From DASUMP01 sp036277635 (GTDB lineage Bacteria > Actinomycetota > Acidimicrobiia > IMCC26256 > PALSA-610): a DNA stretch of 37,033 bases. Each line of letters starts with the position of its first letter. Positions within the stretch are counted from its first letter, which is position 1. Below are positions 8,201-15,554 of this stretch, in pieces. The notes beneath the pieces were generated by a model. The model was not told the origin of the DNA. It did no database searches and was given only the letters and a program-made list of their open reading frames with translations. Where the stretch lies: NCBI GenBank assembly GCA_036277635.1, contig DASUMP010000211.1, positions 1-37,033 of the forward strand. Direction: 5' to 3'. The translations under genes and the position numbers were made by a program.

Positions 8201-8965
8201 CTACTCGCTCGGCGCGACGGGCTGCACCTCGATCTCGGGGACGTGCGCGTGCGCGGGCATCGTGACCGCCGCAACTACGGCGCGGGCGACGTCGTCGGGG
8301 AGCATCGTCGCCCAGTGGCGCTGGAGGCCGAAGTGCTGCCAGCGCGGGAGCAACGTCTCGAAGACCGCAGGATCCCAGTCGTCGCCGGCGCTGGTGAGTG
8401 TGGGGCCGACCCGCACGATCGTCGAGCGGATCCCGGTGCCCTCCACCTCGAGGGCGAGCGTGCGCGACACGCAGTCGAGGCCGGCCTTGCTCGCTCCGTA
8501 GGTGAGCAGGTGCGGGCGCGGGTGGTGCACCGCGTCGGACGACACGAACACGATGTCGCCTGCCCCTCCGCTCGCGAGCCGCGCGCGCACGAAGCGCTTC
8601 GTCACGAGGATGGGCCCGAGCAGGTTCGTCGCGAGGATCTCCGCGTGATCGTCGTCGCTCATCTCGTGCAGCGCGCCCGGGCGCGAGATCCCGGCGTTGT
8701 TCACGAGCACGTCGATCGGCCCGATCGCAGCTTCGCTGGCGTCCCAGCACGCGTCGATCGATGCGGCGTCGGCCACGTCGAGCACGCGGACGACGGCGGT
8801 GCCGCCGGCGTCCTCGACCATCGTCGCGGTCTCGGCGAGGACGGGTTCTCGGCGCGCACCGAGCGCGACCCGCCAGCCGAGCGCCCCGAACGCGATCGCG
8901 ATCGCCCGGCCGATCCCGGTGGACGCTCCGGTGACGAGCGCGGCACGCGGGGGAGCGTCGGTCAT
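8201..8965 (-). CDS. Short-chain dehydrogenase/reductase
   Basis: A 254-residue classical SDR. The nucleotide-binding 'VTGASTGIG' is at residues 11-19, 'LVNNAGIS' closes the Rossmann core, the catalytic serine lies in 'IVFVSSDA' and the Tyr-Lys pair in 'TYGASKAG'. The ATG at 8963-8965 overlaps the stop of the preceding SDR gene as ATGA, so the two are translated together and probably act on related substrates. The C-terminus ends with an alanine-, valine- and histidine-rich stretch rather than the usual 'vdGG' block, so cofactor preference and substrate cannot be inferred. Confidence 0.9.
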   Translation of the reverse strand: MTDAPPRAALVTGASTGIGRAIAIAFGALGWRVALGARREPVLAETATMVEDAGGTAVVRVLDVADAASIDACWDASEAAIGPIDVLVNNAGISRPGALHEMSDDDHAEILATNLLGPILVTKRFVRARLASGGAGDIVFVSSDAVHHPRPHLLTYGASKAGLDCVSRTLALEVEGTGIRSTIVRVGPTLTSAGDDWDPAVFETLLPRWQHFGLQRHWATMLPDDVARAVVAAVTMPAHAHVPEIEVQPVAPSE

Positions 8966-9753
8966 CCGAAGTACTCCCCGCCGTTCACGTCGAGGGTCTG
9001 ACCGGTGATGCAGCGCGCCCACGGTGAGGCGAAGAACACGACGGAGTGGGCGATGTCGTCCTGGGGTGGGATCTCGCGCAGCGGGATGCGCGCCGCGATC
9101 TCGGCGCGGATCTCCGACTCGGCGACGCCGCGCGCCTGGGCTTCCCACTGGACGTACACGTCGACCGACGGTCCGCCGATCCAGCCCGGCGCGACCGCGT
9201 TGACGCGCACGTGCGTGTCGCCGAGCTCGAACGCGAGCGTTTGGACCGCGGTTCGCAGCGCCGCCTTCGAGGTGGCGTAGCCGCCTTCGTTGTGGCGGAT
9301 CTTCCGCATGCTCATCGAGAGGATGAAGACCACCGAGGCGTCGCCGTGCGTCGCCGCGGTGTCGCGCAGGTGCGGAAGCAGGGTCTGGGTGAGCGTGAGG
9401 GAGCCCCACACGTTGACGTCGTGGACCTTGCGCCACTTGGCGAGGTCGACGGTCGCGAACGGCTCCATCGGATCCATGCGGAACGCGTTGTTCACCAGCA
9501 CGTCGACCCGCCCCGCGACCTCGGCGGCGCGCGCCGCGAGTGCGGCGACCTGGTCGGCGTCGACGATGTTGGTGGGCACGGCCACGGCGCGCCCGCCCGC
9601 GGCTTCGATCTCGGCGCGCACGGTCTCGAGGTAGTCGGCGTTGCGAGCCGCGAGGACGACGGTCGCCCCCTCGCGAGCGAGCGCCTTCGCGTTCGCCTGA
9701 CCGAGACCCGGTCCGACCCCTGCGACCACCGCCACCTTGCCGTCGAGCAGCAC
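8962..9753 (-). CDS. Short-chain dehydrogenase/reductase
   Basis: A 263-residue classical SDR, first gene of a two-SDR operon. 'VAGVGPGLGQANA' carries the glycine-rich cofactor loop (residues 10-22), 'LVNNAF' replaces the usual NNAG, the catalytic Ser is in 'VFILSMSMR', and the Tyr-Lys pair in 'GYATSKAAL'. 'GQTLDVNGGEYFG' is the canonical C-terminal block. GTG at 9751-9753 is preceded by GAAGGAGGCGCG, an excellent ribosome binding site. The 'GVGPGLG' loop is common in Acidimicrobiia and mycobacterial SDRs near lipid-catabolism genes. Substrate unknown. Confidence 0.9.
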   Translation of the reverse strand: MLLDGKVAVVAGVGPGLGQANAKALAREGATVVLAARNADYLETVRAEIEAAGGRAVAVPTNIVDADQVAALAARAAEVAGRVDVLVNNAFRMDPMEPFATVDLAKWRKVHDVNVWGSLTLTQTLLPHLRDTAATHGDASVVFILSMSMRKIRHNEGGYATSKAALRTAVQTLAFELGDTHVRVNAVAPGWIGGPSVDVYVQWEAQARGVAESEIRAEIAARIPLREIPPQDDIAHSVVFFASPWARCITGQTLDVNGGEYFG

Positions 9754-9847
9754 CGCGCCTCCTTCGTGGATGGTGGCCGCAGCGTTGCACAGGCGCAGGA
9801 GTGCACGTCCAACCTTGCGTGGCGCGACCCGGCACCCAGCCGCTGGT

Positions 9848-9853
9848 TACAGT
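9848..9853 (+). promoter_or_regulatory. Predicted -10 element (TACAGT)
   Basis: TACAGT lies 23 nt before the ATG of the cyclic-nucleotide-binding protein. A start near 9860 would give a short leader that includes GGAAGGAG at 9861-9868. This is the leadered type of promoter. Confidence 0.4.
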
Positions 9854-9876
9854 CCCGCGCGGGAAGGAGCAGCACC

Positions 9877-10380
9877 ATGCCCGACATCACCGGAGCCGGG
9901 GCGCTGGCGAGCGAACACGGCGCCGACCTGCGCCGAGCCGCACGCCGCCCGTCCTCCAAGGCCGTTGCGGCCGCACGACTCGCCAACACGTGGGTCTTCG
10001 CCAACCTCAGCCAGCGCGAGCTGCGCCAGGTGGTGAAGTCGTCCGCTACCCGCGATGTCGCGGCCGGTGAGGTGCTCGTCGCCGAAGGGACCTCGGGGCG
10101 CGAGTTCTTCGTGCTGCTCGGCGGGAGCGTGAAGGTGTCGCGCAACGGGCGCAAGGTCACGGTGCTCGGACCGGGCTCGTCGTTCGGCGAGCTGGCCCTG
10201 CTCGACGACGGGCCGCGCACGGCCACGGTCACGGCCGAGACCGCGGCGACGGTGCTCGTGCTCGGGCGTCGAGAATTCGACCGGCTCCTCACCGGGTCGA
10301 GCGCGTTCGCGCGCAAGCTCCTGGCCGCGTTGGCCCATCGCCTCACCGAGGCCGACACCGAGCGGGTGGAGTGCTCGTGA
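9877..10380 (+). CDS. Cyclic-nucleotide-binding domain protein without a DNA-binding domain
   Basis: A 167-residue protein made of about 50 variable residues and one CRP-type cyclic nucleotide-binding beta-barrel (about 55-165). The phosphate-binding cassette 'SSFGELALLDDGPRTATV' is complete, with the Glu and Arg that hold the cyclic phosphate, so cAMP or cGMP binding is plausible. Unlike Crp/Fnr regulators it stops right after the last barrel helix, with no helix-turn-helix. ATG at 9877 has GGAAGGAG 8 nt upstream. The stop overlaps the start of the EthD gene as GTGA. It could work as a sensor subunit for another protein. The domain call is firm; the role is unknown. Confidence 0.88.
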   Translation: MPDITGAGALASEHGADLRRAARRPSSKAVAAARLANTWVFANLSQRELRQVVKSSATRDVAAGEVLVAEGTSGREFFVLLGGSVKVSRNGRKVTVLGPGSSFGELALLDDGPRTATVTAETAATVLVLGRREFDRLLTGSSAFARKLLAALAHRLTEADTERVECS

Positions 10381-10736
10381 TCAAGCTGATGTGCTTCGTC
10401 CACCGGTTGCCCGGGATGACGCCCGACGCGTTCCACGAGCACTGGCGGAAGCGTCACGGGCCCTTGATCCGATCGAACGCGGCCGCCGCCCGCTACCTCG
10501 TGCGCTACGAGCAGAACCATCGCGTCGGCAAGGACTATGACCGTCCCGGGTCTCCCGACTTCGACGGTGTCGCCGTCCAGTGGTTCCGTTCGTACCGCGA
10601 CTTCATCGCGATGATCACCGATCCGGACTGGGCGGAGATCACCGAAGACGAAGGCCGGTTCCTCGACCGCGACGCGACCGTCTTCGTGATGACCGAGAAC
10701 GAAGAGGTCGTGGTCGACGCGCCCGCCGCGTCGTGA
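10377..10736 (+). CDS. EthD-domain protein
   Basis: A 119-residue dimeric alpha+beta barrel protein of the EthD family, recognised by 'VIKLMCFVHRLPGMTPDAF' and 'HWRKRHGPL' and by the C-terminal 'DPDW' helix region. The family is named for a protein needed for ethyl tert-butyl ether breakdown and includes fungal decarboxylases, but most members have no known reaction. GTG at 10377 overlaps the previous stop as GTGA and has GTGGAG upstream; another in-frame GTG is 6 nt earlier at 10371. Coupling with a cyclic-nucleotide sensor is unusual for this family. It converges on the HD-domain gene with 15 nt between stops. Confidence 0.87.
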   Translation: MIKLMCFVHRLPGMTPDAFHEHWRKRHGPLIRSNAAAARYLVRYEQNHRVGKDYDRPGSPDFDGVAVQWFRSYRDFIAMITDPDWAEITEDEGRFLDRDATVFVMTENEEVVVDAPAAS

Positions 10737-10751
10737 TCCGGGAGCCCTGAC

Positions 10752-11297
10752 TCAGAACCGCGGCTTCGCGAAGGTGCCGCGCAGGAGCGGCTCGAAGTAG
10801 ACGATCGGCAGCGTGTCGTAGTCGGGGTCGAAGCTGGTCTGGTCCCATTCGTCGGCGAACTGCTCGGCGAGGCCGTACCACGGCTCCTCGCGGTACTGGT
10901 CGCGAGCGTCAGGGTCGCCACCGAAGTGGTGGTAGTAGTGCCGGCCCTGGAAGTCCTGGTGGGCCCGGATCATCCAGTAGACCTCGTCGCGCACGTACGG
11001 CTTGATGATCGCGGCGGCGATCTCGGGGTGGTTCGGGACGCTGACCGCCTTCCCCACGTCGTGCAGCAAGGAGGCGAACACGACCTCGGTGTCGGCCCCG
11101 GCTCGCTCCGCCCGTGTTGCGGTCTGCAGGCAGTGCGTCAGCTGGTCGACCGCGAACCCGTCTTCGATCTGGGCCAGGGACCGCAACAGCAGCAGGGCTC
11201 GGTCGGCCACGCGGTGCTGGTTGGCGGCGGACTCCCGGCCGATCACGGCCCACTGCTCGGCCGTCGAGTGGTCCATCCGCGTGAACGTGTTCGTCAT
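10752..11297 (-). CDS. HD-domain protein, possible phosphohydrolase or diiron oxygenase
   Basis: A 181-residue HD-fold protein. The metal-site residues H55 ('LTHCLQTA'), H79-D80 ('SLLHDVGK') and H90 are visible, with further histidines at 113, 120, 123 and 124 and a conserved-looking D152 in 'FADEWDQTSFDPDYD'. The single compact domain, the H...HD spacing of 24 and extra C-terminal His/Asp ligands resemble the HD oxygenases of the PhnZ/myo-inositol oxygenase kind at least as much as nucleotide phosphohydrolases. No phosphonate genes are nearby, so I leave the reaction open. ATG at 11295-11297 starts the family-like region; the frame remains open upstream but crosses the rhodanese gene. It is divergent from the rhodanese gene with 21 nt between starts. 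Confidence 0.82.
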   Translation of the reverse strand: MTNTFTRMDHSTAEQWAVIGRESAANQHRVADRALLLLRSLAQIEDGFAVDQLTHCLQTATRAERAGADTEVVFASLLHDVGKAVSVPNHPEIAAAIIKPYVRDEVYWMIRAHQDFQGRHYYHHFGGDPDARDQYREEPWYGLAEQFADEWDQTSFDPDYDTLPIVYFEPLLRGTFAKPRF

Positions 11298-11306
11298 GTC
11301 GACCAG

Positions 11307-11312
11307 TATTGC
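11307..11312 (+). promoter_or_regulatory. Imperfect -10 (TATTGC) for the rhodanese gene
   Basis: TATTGC sits 6 nt before the rhodanese ATG, the same spacing as the leaderless promoters elsewhere in the window, but lacks the final T. The gap to the divergent HD gene is only 21 nt, so the promoter must lie within or overlap that gene. Confidence 0.3.
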
Positions 11313-11318
11313 GGACCG

Positions 11319-11732
11319 ATGGCCCGACGCGACGCCACAGATCGAGCTCGCACCGTCGACGAGCTGCTCGACGACGCGCGCGGCCGCTTCACCCGGCTCT
11401 CGGCGACCGAAGCCTGCGCTCGGCTCGATGACGGTGCGGTGCTCGTCGACGTCCGCACCGAATCGCAGCGCGCGGCCGGGGGTGAGATCCCGGGCGCGTT
11501 GGTCATCGCGCTGAACCACCTCGAGTGGCGACTCGATCCGCGCAGCGTGCACCGCGTCGACGCGGCAAGCGACCACGACGTGGAGGTCATCGTGCTCTGC
11601 CAGGAGGGCTACTCGTCGAGCCTCGCCGCGGCGCGCCTGCACGACCTCGGCCTCCACCGCGCCACCGACGTGATCGGCGGGTTCGACGCCTGGCGTCGGG
11701 CCGGGCTCCCGGTCACGGGAGGAGCGGGCTGA
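11319..11732 (+). CDS. Rhodanese-like sulfurtransferase domain protein
   Basis: A 137-residue single-domain rhodanese. 'GAVLVDVRTESQRAAGGEIPG' spans the conserved CH2A-type segment, and the active-site loop 'CQEGYSSSLAA' starts at C94, which would carry the persulfide. 'DVIGGFDAWRRAGLPV' is the usual C-terminal block. The about 24 N-terminal residues ('TVDELLDDARGRFTRLS') are typical of actinobacterial stand-alone members. The substrate is unknown; the E and G in the loop are not diagnostic. Its 3' end overlaps the convergent alpha/beta hydrolase gene by 20 nt. Confidence 0.88.
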   Translation: MARRDATDRARTVDELLDDARGRFTRLSATEACARLDDGAVLVDVRTESQRAAGGEIPGALVIALNHLEWRLDPRSVHRVDAASDHDVEVIVLCQEGYSSSLAAARLHDLGLHRATDVIGGFDAWRRAGLPVTGGAG

Positions 11733-12651
11733 GGATCGCGGCGAGCTCGAGCGGGCGGTCGCCCTGCACGCTGTGGCCGGCGCCATCGACCACGATGACC
11801 CGCGCGTCGGCGCGGCGTCGCTGCAGCTCGCGCACGTCGTCGTCGGAGACGACCGGCGACACGGCGCCGCGTACCAACGTGACGGCGACCGGGACCCGCT
11901 CGATCTCGTCCCACAGGCCGGCCAGACCGGGGATCAGCGCCGCCGTCGGTTCGGTCTCGGCCGGGCGGCGCGGCAGGTCGTAGCGCCACTCCCAGCGGCC
12001 GTCGGGGCGCGGCCGGGCGTTGTGCAGCACGCCTCGACGCAACGACGACTCGGAACGGGTCGGGTTGAACGCGATCGTGCGTTCGAGGATCTCGTCGAAG
12101 CTCGAGAACGACTCGGGGCCGTCGACGAACTGCACGATCGACGACGCTTTCTCGTGGTCGACCCCCGGCGTCACGTCGACGAGCACGAGGTGATCGAATC
12201 GCTCCGGGGCGCGCGCCGCGAGCGCGATCGCGGAGAGGCCGCCGAGGGACATGCCGACGAGGACGCGCGCGTCCGGCGCGTGTTCGCGCACCGCGTGCTC
12301 GACGGCCGCCGCGTTCTCGGCCGGCCAGTACGCGTGATCGTCGCGGTGGTCGCTGTGCCCGTGCCCGGGCAGGTCGACGGCGAGCAGCGGGCGCGCGAGC
12401 GCGAGCGCGACCGTGTCCCACGTGTGCGCGTTCTGGGCCCCGCCGTGCAGGAGCACGACCTCGGGGGCGTCGGCGCCCCATCGCAGCGCGCTCACGCGCC
12501 GACCGGCGGCGTCGGTGGACGTCACGCGCGTGACTGCGGGCGGGGAGTCGAAGGGGAGGCCGAACTCGGCCGCGTTCTCGTGGAACCAGCCGAACTCGTC
12601 GTAGTGGTCACCGCGGTGCCCACCGTGCCCACCCGTTGCGCCGTTCGTCAC
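11713..12651 (-). CDS. Alpha/beta-fold hydrolase
   Basis: A 312-residue alpha/beta hydrolase. 'VVLLHGGAQNAHTWD' gives the oxyanion-hole strand, 'LAVDLPGHGHSD' the next conserved loop, and S135 in 'VGMSLGGLS' is the nucleophile; the catalytic His is in 'DGAGHSVQGDRP' near the C-terminus and an Asp follows strand 6. The N-terminal 25 residues are rich in Gly and His. GTG at 12649-12651 has GGGAGGT upstream, though about 8 nt away. Such proteins in lipid-degrading actinomycetes include C-C hydrolases, esterases and haloalkane dehalogenases; the sequence does not choose among them. Its stop lies inside the end of the convergent rhodanese gene. Confidence 0.88.
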   Translation of the reverse strand: MTNGATGGHGGHRGDHYDEFGWFHENAAEFGLPFDSPPAVTRVTSTDAAGRRVSALRWGADAPEVVLLHGGAQNAHTWDTVALALARPLLAVDLPGHGHSDHRDDHAYWPAENAAAVEHAVREHAPDARVLVGMSLGGLSAIALAARAPERFDHLVLVDVTPGVDHEKASSIVQFVDGPESFSSFDEILERTIAFNPTRSESSLRRGVLHNARPRPDGRWEWRYDLPRRPAETEPTAALIPGLAGLWDEIERVPVAVTLVRGAVSPVVSDDDVRELQRRRADARVIVVDGAGHSVQGDRPLELAAILSPLLP

Positions 12652-12753
12652 GCGCCTGACCTCCCACTTCGCGAGGGTGCTCCGATCCGCAACCTTGGCC
12701 CAGACGTCGAGCGGCGCGCACGTGGCGGATCGGGAGATCGGGGCCGGCCTTCG

Positions 12754-12759
12754 TAGGAT
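12754..12759 (+). promoter_or_regulatory. Predicted -10 (TAGGAT), leaderless start of ctaA
   Basis: TAGGAT is followed by 6 nt and then the ctaA ATG at 12766. No Shine-Dalgarno lies between them. The spacing fits a transcript that begins at the start codon. Confidence 0.5.
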
Positions 12760-12765
12760 TGCCCG

Positions 12766-13731
12766 ATGCCCCCGCGCGCACGGTTCCCGACCGTCTCGCC
12801 GCGGACCTACCGAGCGCTCACCGTGTTCGCGCTCGCAGCGCTGGCGTTCATCGTGCTGAGCGGCGCCGCGGTGCGCCTCACGGGATCAGGGCTGGGCTGC
12901 TCGGAGTGGCCGAACTGCGAGCCCGGCAGCCTCGTCCCGCGAGGGGAGAGCACACACCACGACTGGATCGAGTTCGTCAACCGCACGATCACCGGTCTCG
13001 TCAGCGTCGCGATCGCGCTCGCGGTGCTCGGCGCGCACCGCCGCCGACCGCGGCGCCGCGACCTCGTGCGCATCTCGTGGGGACTGGTCGCCGGTCTCGT
13101 CGCGCAGATCGTGCTCGGAGGCCTCACGGTCATCTTCGATTTGTGGCCGCCGCTCGTGATGGGGCACTTCTTGCTGTCGATGGTGGCGCTGTGGAACGCG
13201 CTGTGGCTCCATCACCGCGCGGGTGAACCCGACGGCGTGCGCGTGCCGGCCGCACCGGCGGCGGTCGTCCCGTGGGTGCGCGGCGTGGTCGCGTGCACTG
13301 CCGTCGTCGTGTTCCTCGGCACCGTCGTCACCGCATCGGGTCCGCACGCGGGCGACGCCGACGTCGACCGTCTCGGACCCGATCTGCCCGACGTCGCCCG
13401 GCTCCACGGCATCGCAGTGGTCATCCTCCTCCTCGTGCTCGCCGGCACGCTCCGCGCGGTGCGCGACCCGGCAACGCCCGCGCCGCTCGCCGCGACGGTG
13501 CGGATGCTGCTGTTCGCGCTGCTCGCCCAAGGCGCCATCGGCTACGTGCAGTACTTCTCCGGCGTTCCGGCCGGACTCGTCGAGGTGCACGTGGGCGGCG
13601 CGATCGTCGTGTGGCTGCTCGCGCTGCGCGCGTCGCTCCTGCTGCACACACGCCCGTCCGACGCGACCACGCCCACCTCACCGTCGCCGGATCCGCGAGC
13701 GCGCGTGGGCGCGACCGCGACCCTTCGGTAG
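12766..13731 (+). CDS. ctaA: Heme A synthase (CtaA/COX15)
   Basis: A 321-residue polytopic membrane protein with eight hydrophobic segments, the number expected for CtaA, which oxidises the C8 methyl of heme O to make heme A for cytochrome c oxidase. 'GAAVRLTGSGLGCSEWPNC' (about 33-51) carries the Cys pair of the first extracytoplasmic loop, 'EFVNRTITG' follows, and His residues in 'MGHFLLS', 'RLHGIAV' and 'VEVHVGG' occur where heme ligands are expected. The proline- and serine-rich tail is not conserved. The ABC exporter genes follow at once; linkage of heme A synthase to such exporters is also seen in other actinobacteria. Confidence 0.93.
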   Translation: MPPRARFPTVSPRTYRALTVFALAALAFIVLSGAAVRLTGSGLGCSEWPNCEPGSLVPRGESTHHDWIEFVNRTITGLVSVAIALAVLGAHRRRPRRRDLVRISWGLVAGLVAQIVLGGLTVIFDLWPPLVMGHFLLSMVALWNALWLHHRAGEPDGVRVPAAPAAVVPWVRGVVACTAVVVFLGTVVTASGPHAGDADVDRLGPDLPDVARLHGIAVVILLLVLAGTLRAVRDPATPAPLAATVRMLLFALLAQGAIGYVQYFSGVPAGLVEVHVGGAIVVWLLALRASLLLHTRPSDATTPTSPSPDPRARVGATATLR

Positions 13732-13734
13732 CGT
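13729..13734 (+). promoter_or_regulatory. Predicted -10 (TAGCGT) overlapping the ctaA stop, leaderless start of the ABC gene
   Basis: TAGCGT begins with the TAG stop codon of ctaA and lies 7 nt before the GTG at 13742. No Shine-Dalgarno is visible. It suggests a second promoter inside the ctaA-ABC cluster. Confidence 0.4.
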
Positions 13735-13741
13735 CCGGCCC

Positions 13742-14704
13742 GTGGCCGGGAGTGCGATCGTCGCCGAAGGGTTGCAGCGGTCGTTCGCGGGCGCGCTGGC
13801 GGTCGCGGGCGTCGACCTCGACGTCGCCGAGGGCGAGATCTACGGATTCCTCGGTCCGAACGGCGCCGGCAAGTCCACGACGGTGCGGATGCTGTGCACG
13901 CTGCTCGCGCCGACGAGCGGGCGTGCCCTCGTGGCCGGCCACGACGTGCAACACGAAGCGGATGCCGTCCGCCTGCGCATCGGCGTGGCGCTGCAGGACG
14001 CCGCGCTCGACGACCAGCAGACCGGACGCGAGCTCCTCGTGCTCCAAGCCCGGCTCTTCGGACTCACTCGCCACGACACCGAGCGGCGCCTGCGCGAGCT
14101 CACCGAGCTCATCGACATCGGCGACGCGCTCGATCAGCGCGTGAAGACGTACTCGGGTGGCATGAAGCGCCGCCTCGACCTCGCCGCCGCGCTGGTGCAC
14201 AACCCCGATGTGTTGTTCCTCGACGAACCCACGACCGGTCTCGACCCGGTGAGCCGGGCGCGTGTGTGGGAGGAGGTCGAGCGGCTCAACCGGGATCTGG
14301 GGATGACGATCTTCCTCACCACGCAGTACCTCGAGGAGGCCGACGCGCTCGCCGGACGGATCGCGATCATCGATCGGGGGACGATCGTCGCCGAAGGGAC
14401 GCCGAACGACCTCAAGCGCTCGATCGGCTCCGACGTGATCATCGCCCGCTTCGAAGGCGATGCCTCCACCGCGCAGAGCTCGGTGCTCGACGTCGCCGGA
14501 GTCGAGCACGTGAGTGTGCACGGCGACGAGCTCACCATCCGCGTGAGCGACGGCGACGCCGCGATCGGCCCGGTCGCCGTCGCGCTCCACGGGTGCGGCG
14601 TCCCGGTGCGCGCCCTCACGTTGCGCACCCCCACCCTCGACGACGTGTTCTTGGAGCTGACCGGCGGCCACCTGCACGCGACCGACGAGGAGCGGGCCGA
14701 GTGA
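13742..14704 (+). CDS. ABC exporter ATP-binding protein (DrrA type)
   Basis: A 320-residue nucleotide-binding subunit. Walker A 'GPNGAGKST' at residues 38-46, signature 'YSGGMKRRLDLA', Walker B 'VLFLDEPTTGLDP' and D-loop are intact. The switch position reads 'LTTQYLEEAD' with Gln where most ABC proteins have His; this is usual in the DrrA drug-exporter subfamily and is not a defect. A C-terminal extension of about 80 residues (after 'DRGTIVAEG') is also typical. The GTG at 13742 is 10 nt after ctaA. The stop overlaps the permease start as GTGA, so ATPase and permease are produced together. Substrate unknown; linkage to ctaA suggests a role tied to respiration or cell-envelope maturation, which is inference. 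Confidence 0.93.
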   Translation: MAGSAIVAEGLQRSFAGALAVAGVDLDVAEGEIYGFLGPNGAGKSTTVRMLCTLLAPTSGRALVAGHDVQHEADAVRLRIGVALQDAALDDQQTGRELLVLQARLFGLTRHDTERRLRELTELIDIGDALDQRVKTYSGGMKRRLDLAAALVHNPDVLFLDEPTTGLDPVSRARVWEEVERLNRDLGMTIFLTTQYLEEADALAGRIAIIDRGTIVAEGTPNDLKRSIGSDVIIARFEGDASTAQSSVLDVAGVEHVSVHGDELTIRVSDGDAAIGPVAVALHGCGVPVRALTLRTPTLDDVFLELTGGHLHATDEERAE

Positions 14705-15498
14705 GCGCCGAACCAGCTCCGGAGGTGCGGGCCCGGCGGTCGTCGGCGGTGCACGACCTGCGCACGGTCGCCGGGCGTGCGCTGCGCGCGATCCCGCGCG
14801 AACCGGAGTTCGTCGTCCCCGCGCTCGTCGTGCCGGTGTTCTTCTTCGTCGTCAACATCGGTGCGCTCGAACCGATCGCCGAACAAGGGCTCGTCACCGA
14901 CTTCAAGGCGTTCCAGCTCCCGGTCGCGATCGTGTTCGCGGTCACGGGCATCTCGCGAGCTTCCGCGCTCGTCACCGACATCCAGGGCGGGTACTTCGAC
15001 CGGTTGCTGCTCACGCCGGTGCGACGCGTCGCGTTGCTGTTCGGGCTGATGGTCGCCGACTTCGTGCTGGTGCTCTCGCTCGCGATCCCGGTCGTCGGCC
15101 TCGGCTTCGCGCTCGGCGTGCGGTTCGAGACCGGATTCCTCGGCGTGGTCGTGTTCCTGCTGCTGTCGGCGGGGTGGGGGCTCGCGTTCACGGGCTTCCC
15201 GTACGCGATCGCCCTGAAGACCGGGAATCCCGGCGCGGTCAACTCGTCGTTCATCTTGTTCTTCCCGTTCGCGTTCCTCACGACGACGTTCCTGCCGCAA
15301 GAGGCGCTCACCGGGTGGCTCGCCACGGTGGCCGACTACAACCCCGTCACGTATCTCCTCTCCGGCCTGCGGGCGTTGGTGCTCGACGGGTGGGAGTGGG
15401 GCGAGCTGCTCGGGGCGGTCGTCGCCGTCCTGGGCGTCGCCGCGGTGAGCTTCACGCTCGCGCTGCTCGCCCTGCGGGGTCGGGTGTCGCGGTCGTAG
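14701..15498 (+). CDS. ABC-2 type exporter permease (DrrB type)
   Basis: A 265-residue permease with six hydrophobic segments after a cytoplasmic N-terminal arm of about 30 residues. 'TDIQGGYFDRLLLTPVRR' near the third quarter of the first half is the ABC-2 coupling-helix motif, and 'NPVTYLLSGLRALVLDGW' near the C-terminus is the DrrB-type hallmark. GTG at 14701 overlaps the stop of the ATPase gene (GTGA). As half-transporters, two copies of this and the ATPase would form the exporter. It ends the ctaA-ABC cluster, 56 nt before the herA-like gene. Confidence 0.92.
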   Translation: MSAEPAPEVRARRSSAVHDLRTVAGRALRAIPREPEFVVPALVVPVFFFVVNIGALEPIAEQGLVTDFKAFQLPVAIVFAVTGISRASALVTDIQGGYFDRLLLTPVRRVALLFGLMVADFVLVLSLAIPVVGLGFALGVRFETGFLGVVVFLLLSAGWGLAFTGFPYAIALKTGNPGAVNSSFILFFPFAFLTTTFLPQEALTGWLATVADYNPVTYLLSGLRALVLDGWEWGELLGAVVAVLGVAAVSFTLALLALRGRVSRS

Positions 15499-15542
15499 CC
15501 CGGCGGCCCCGGCACTCCCGGGTCGCTGTCCCAGGGTGCGGA

Positions 15543-15548
15543 TAGGTT
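15543..15548 (+). promoter_or_regulatory. Predicted -10 (TAGGTT), leaderless start of the herA-sbcDC-nurA cassette
   Basis: TAGGTT lies 6 nt before the GTG at 15555. There is no Shine-Dalgarno in this short gap, and the next genes all overlap, so a single promoter here could drive the whole end-resection cassette. Confidence 0.5.
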
Positions 15549-15554
15549 CGTCAG

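Noticed and set aside
14320..14345. Gln in place of the ABC switch histidine ('TTQYLEEAD')
   Set aside because: This is the usual residue in DrrA-type exporters, not a defect.
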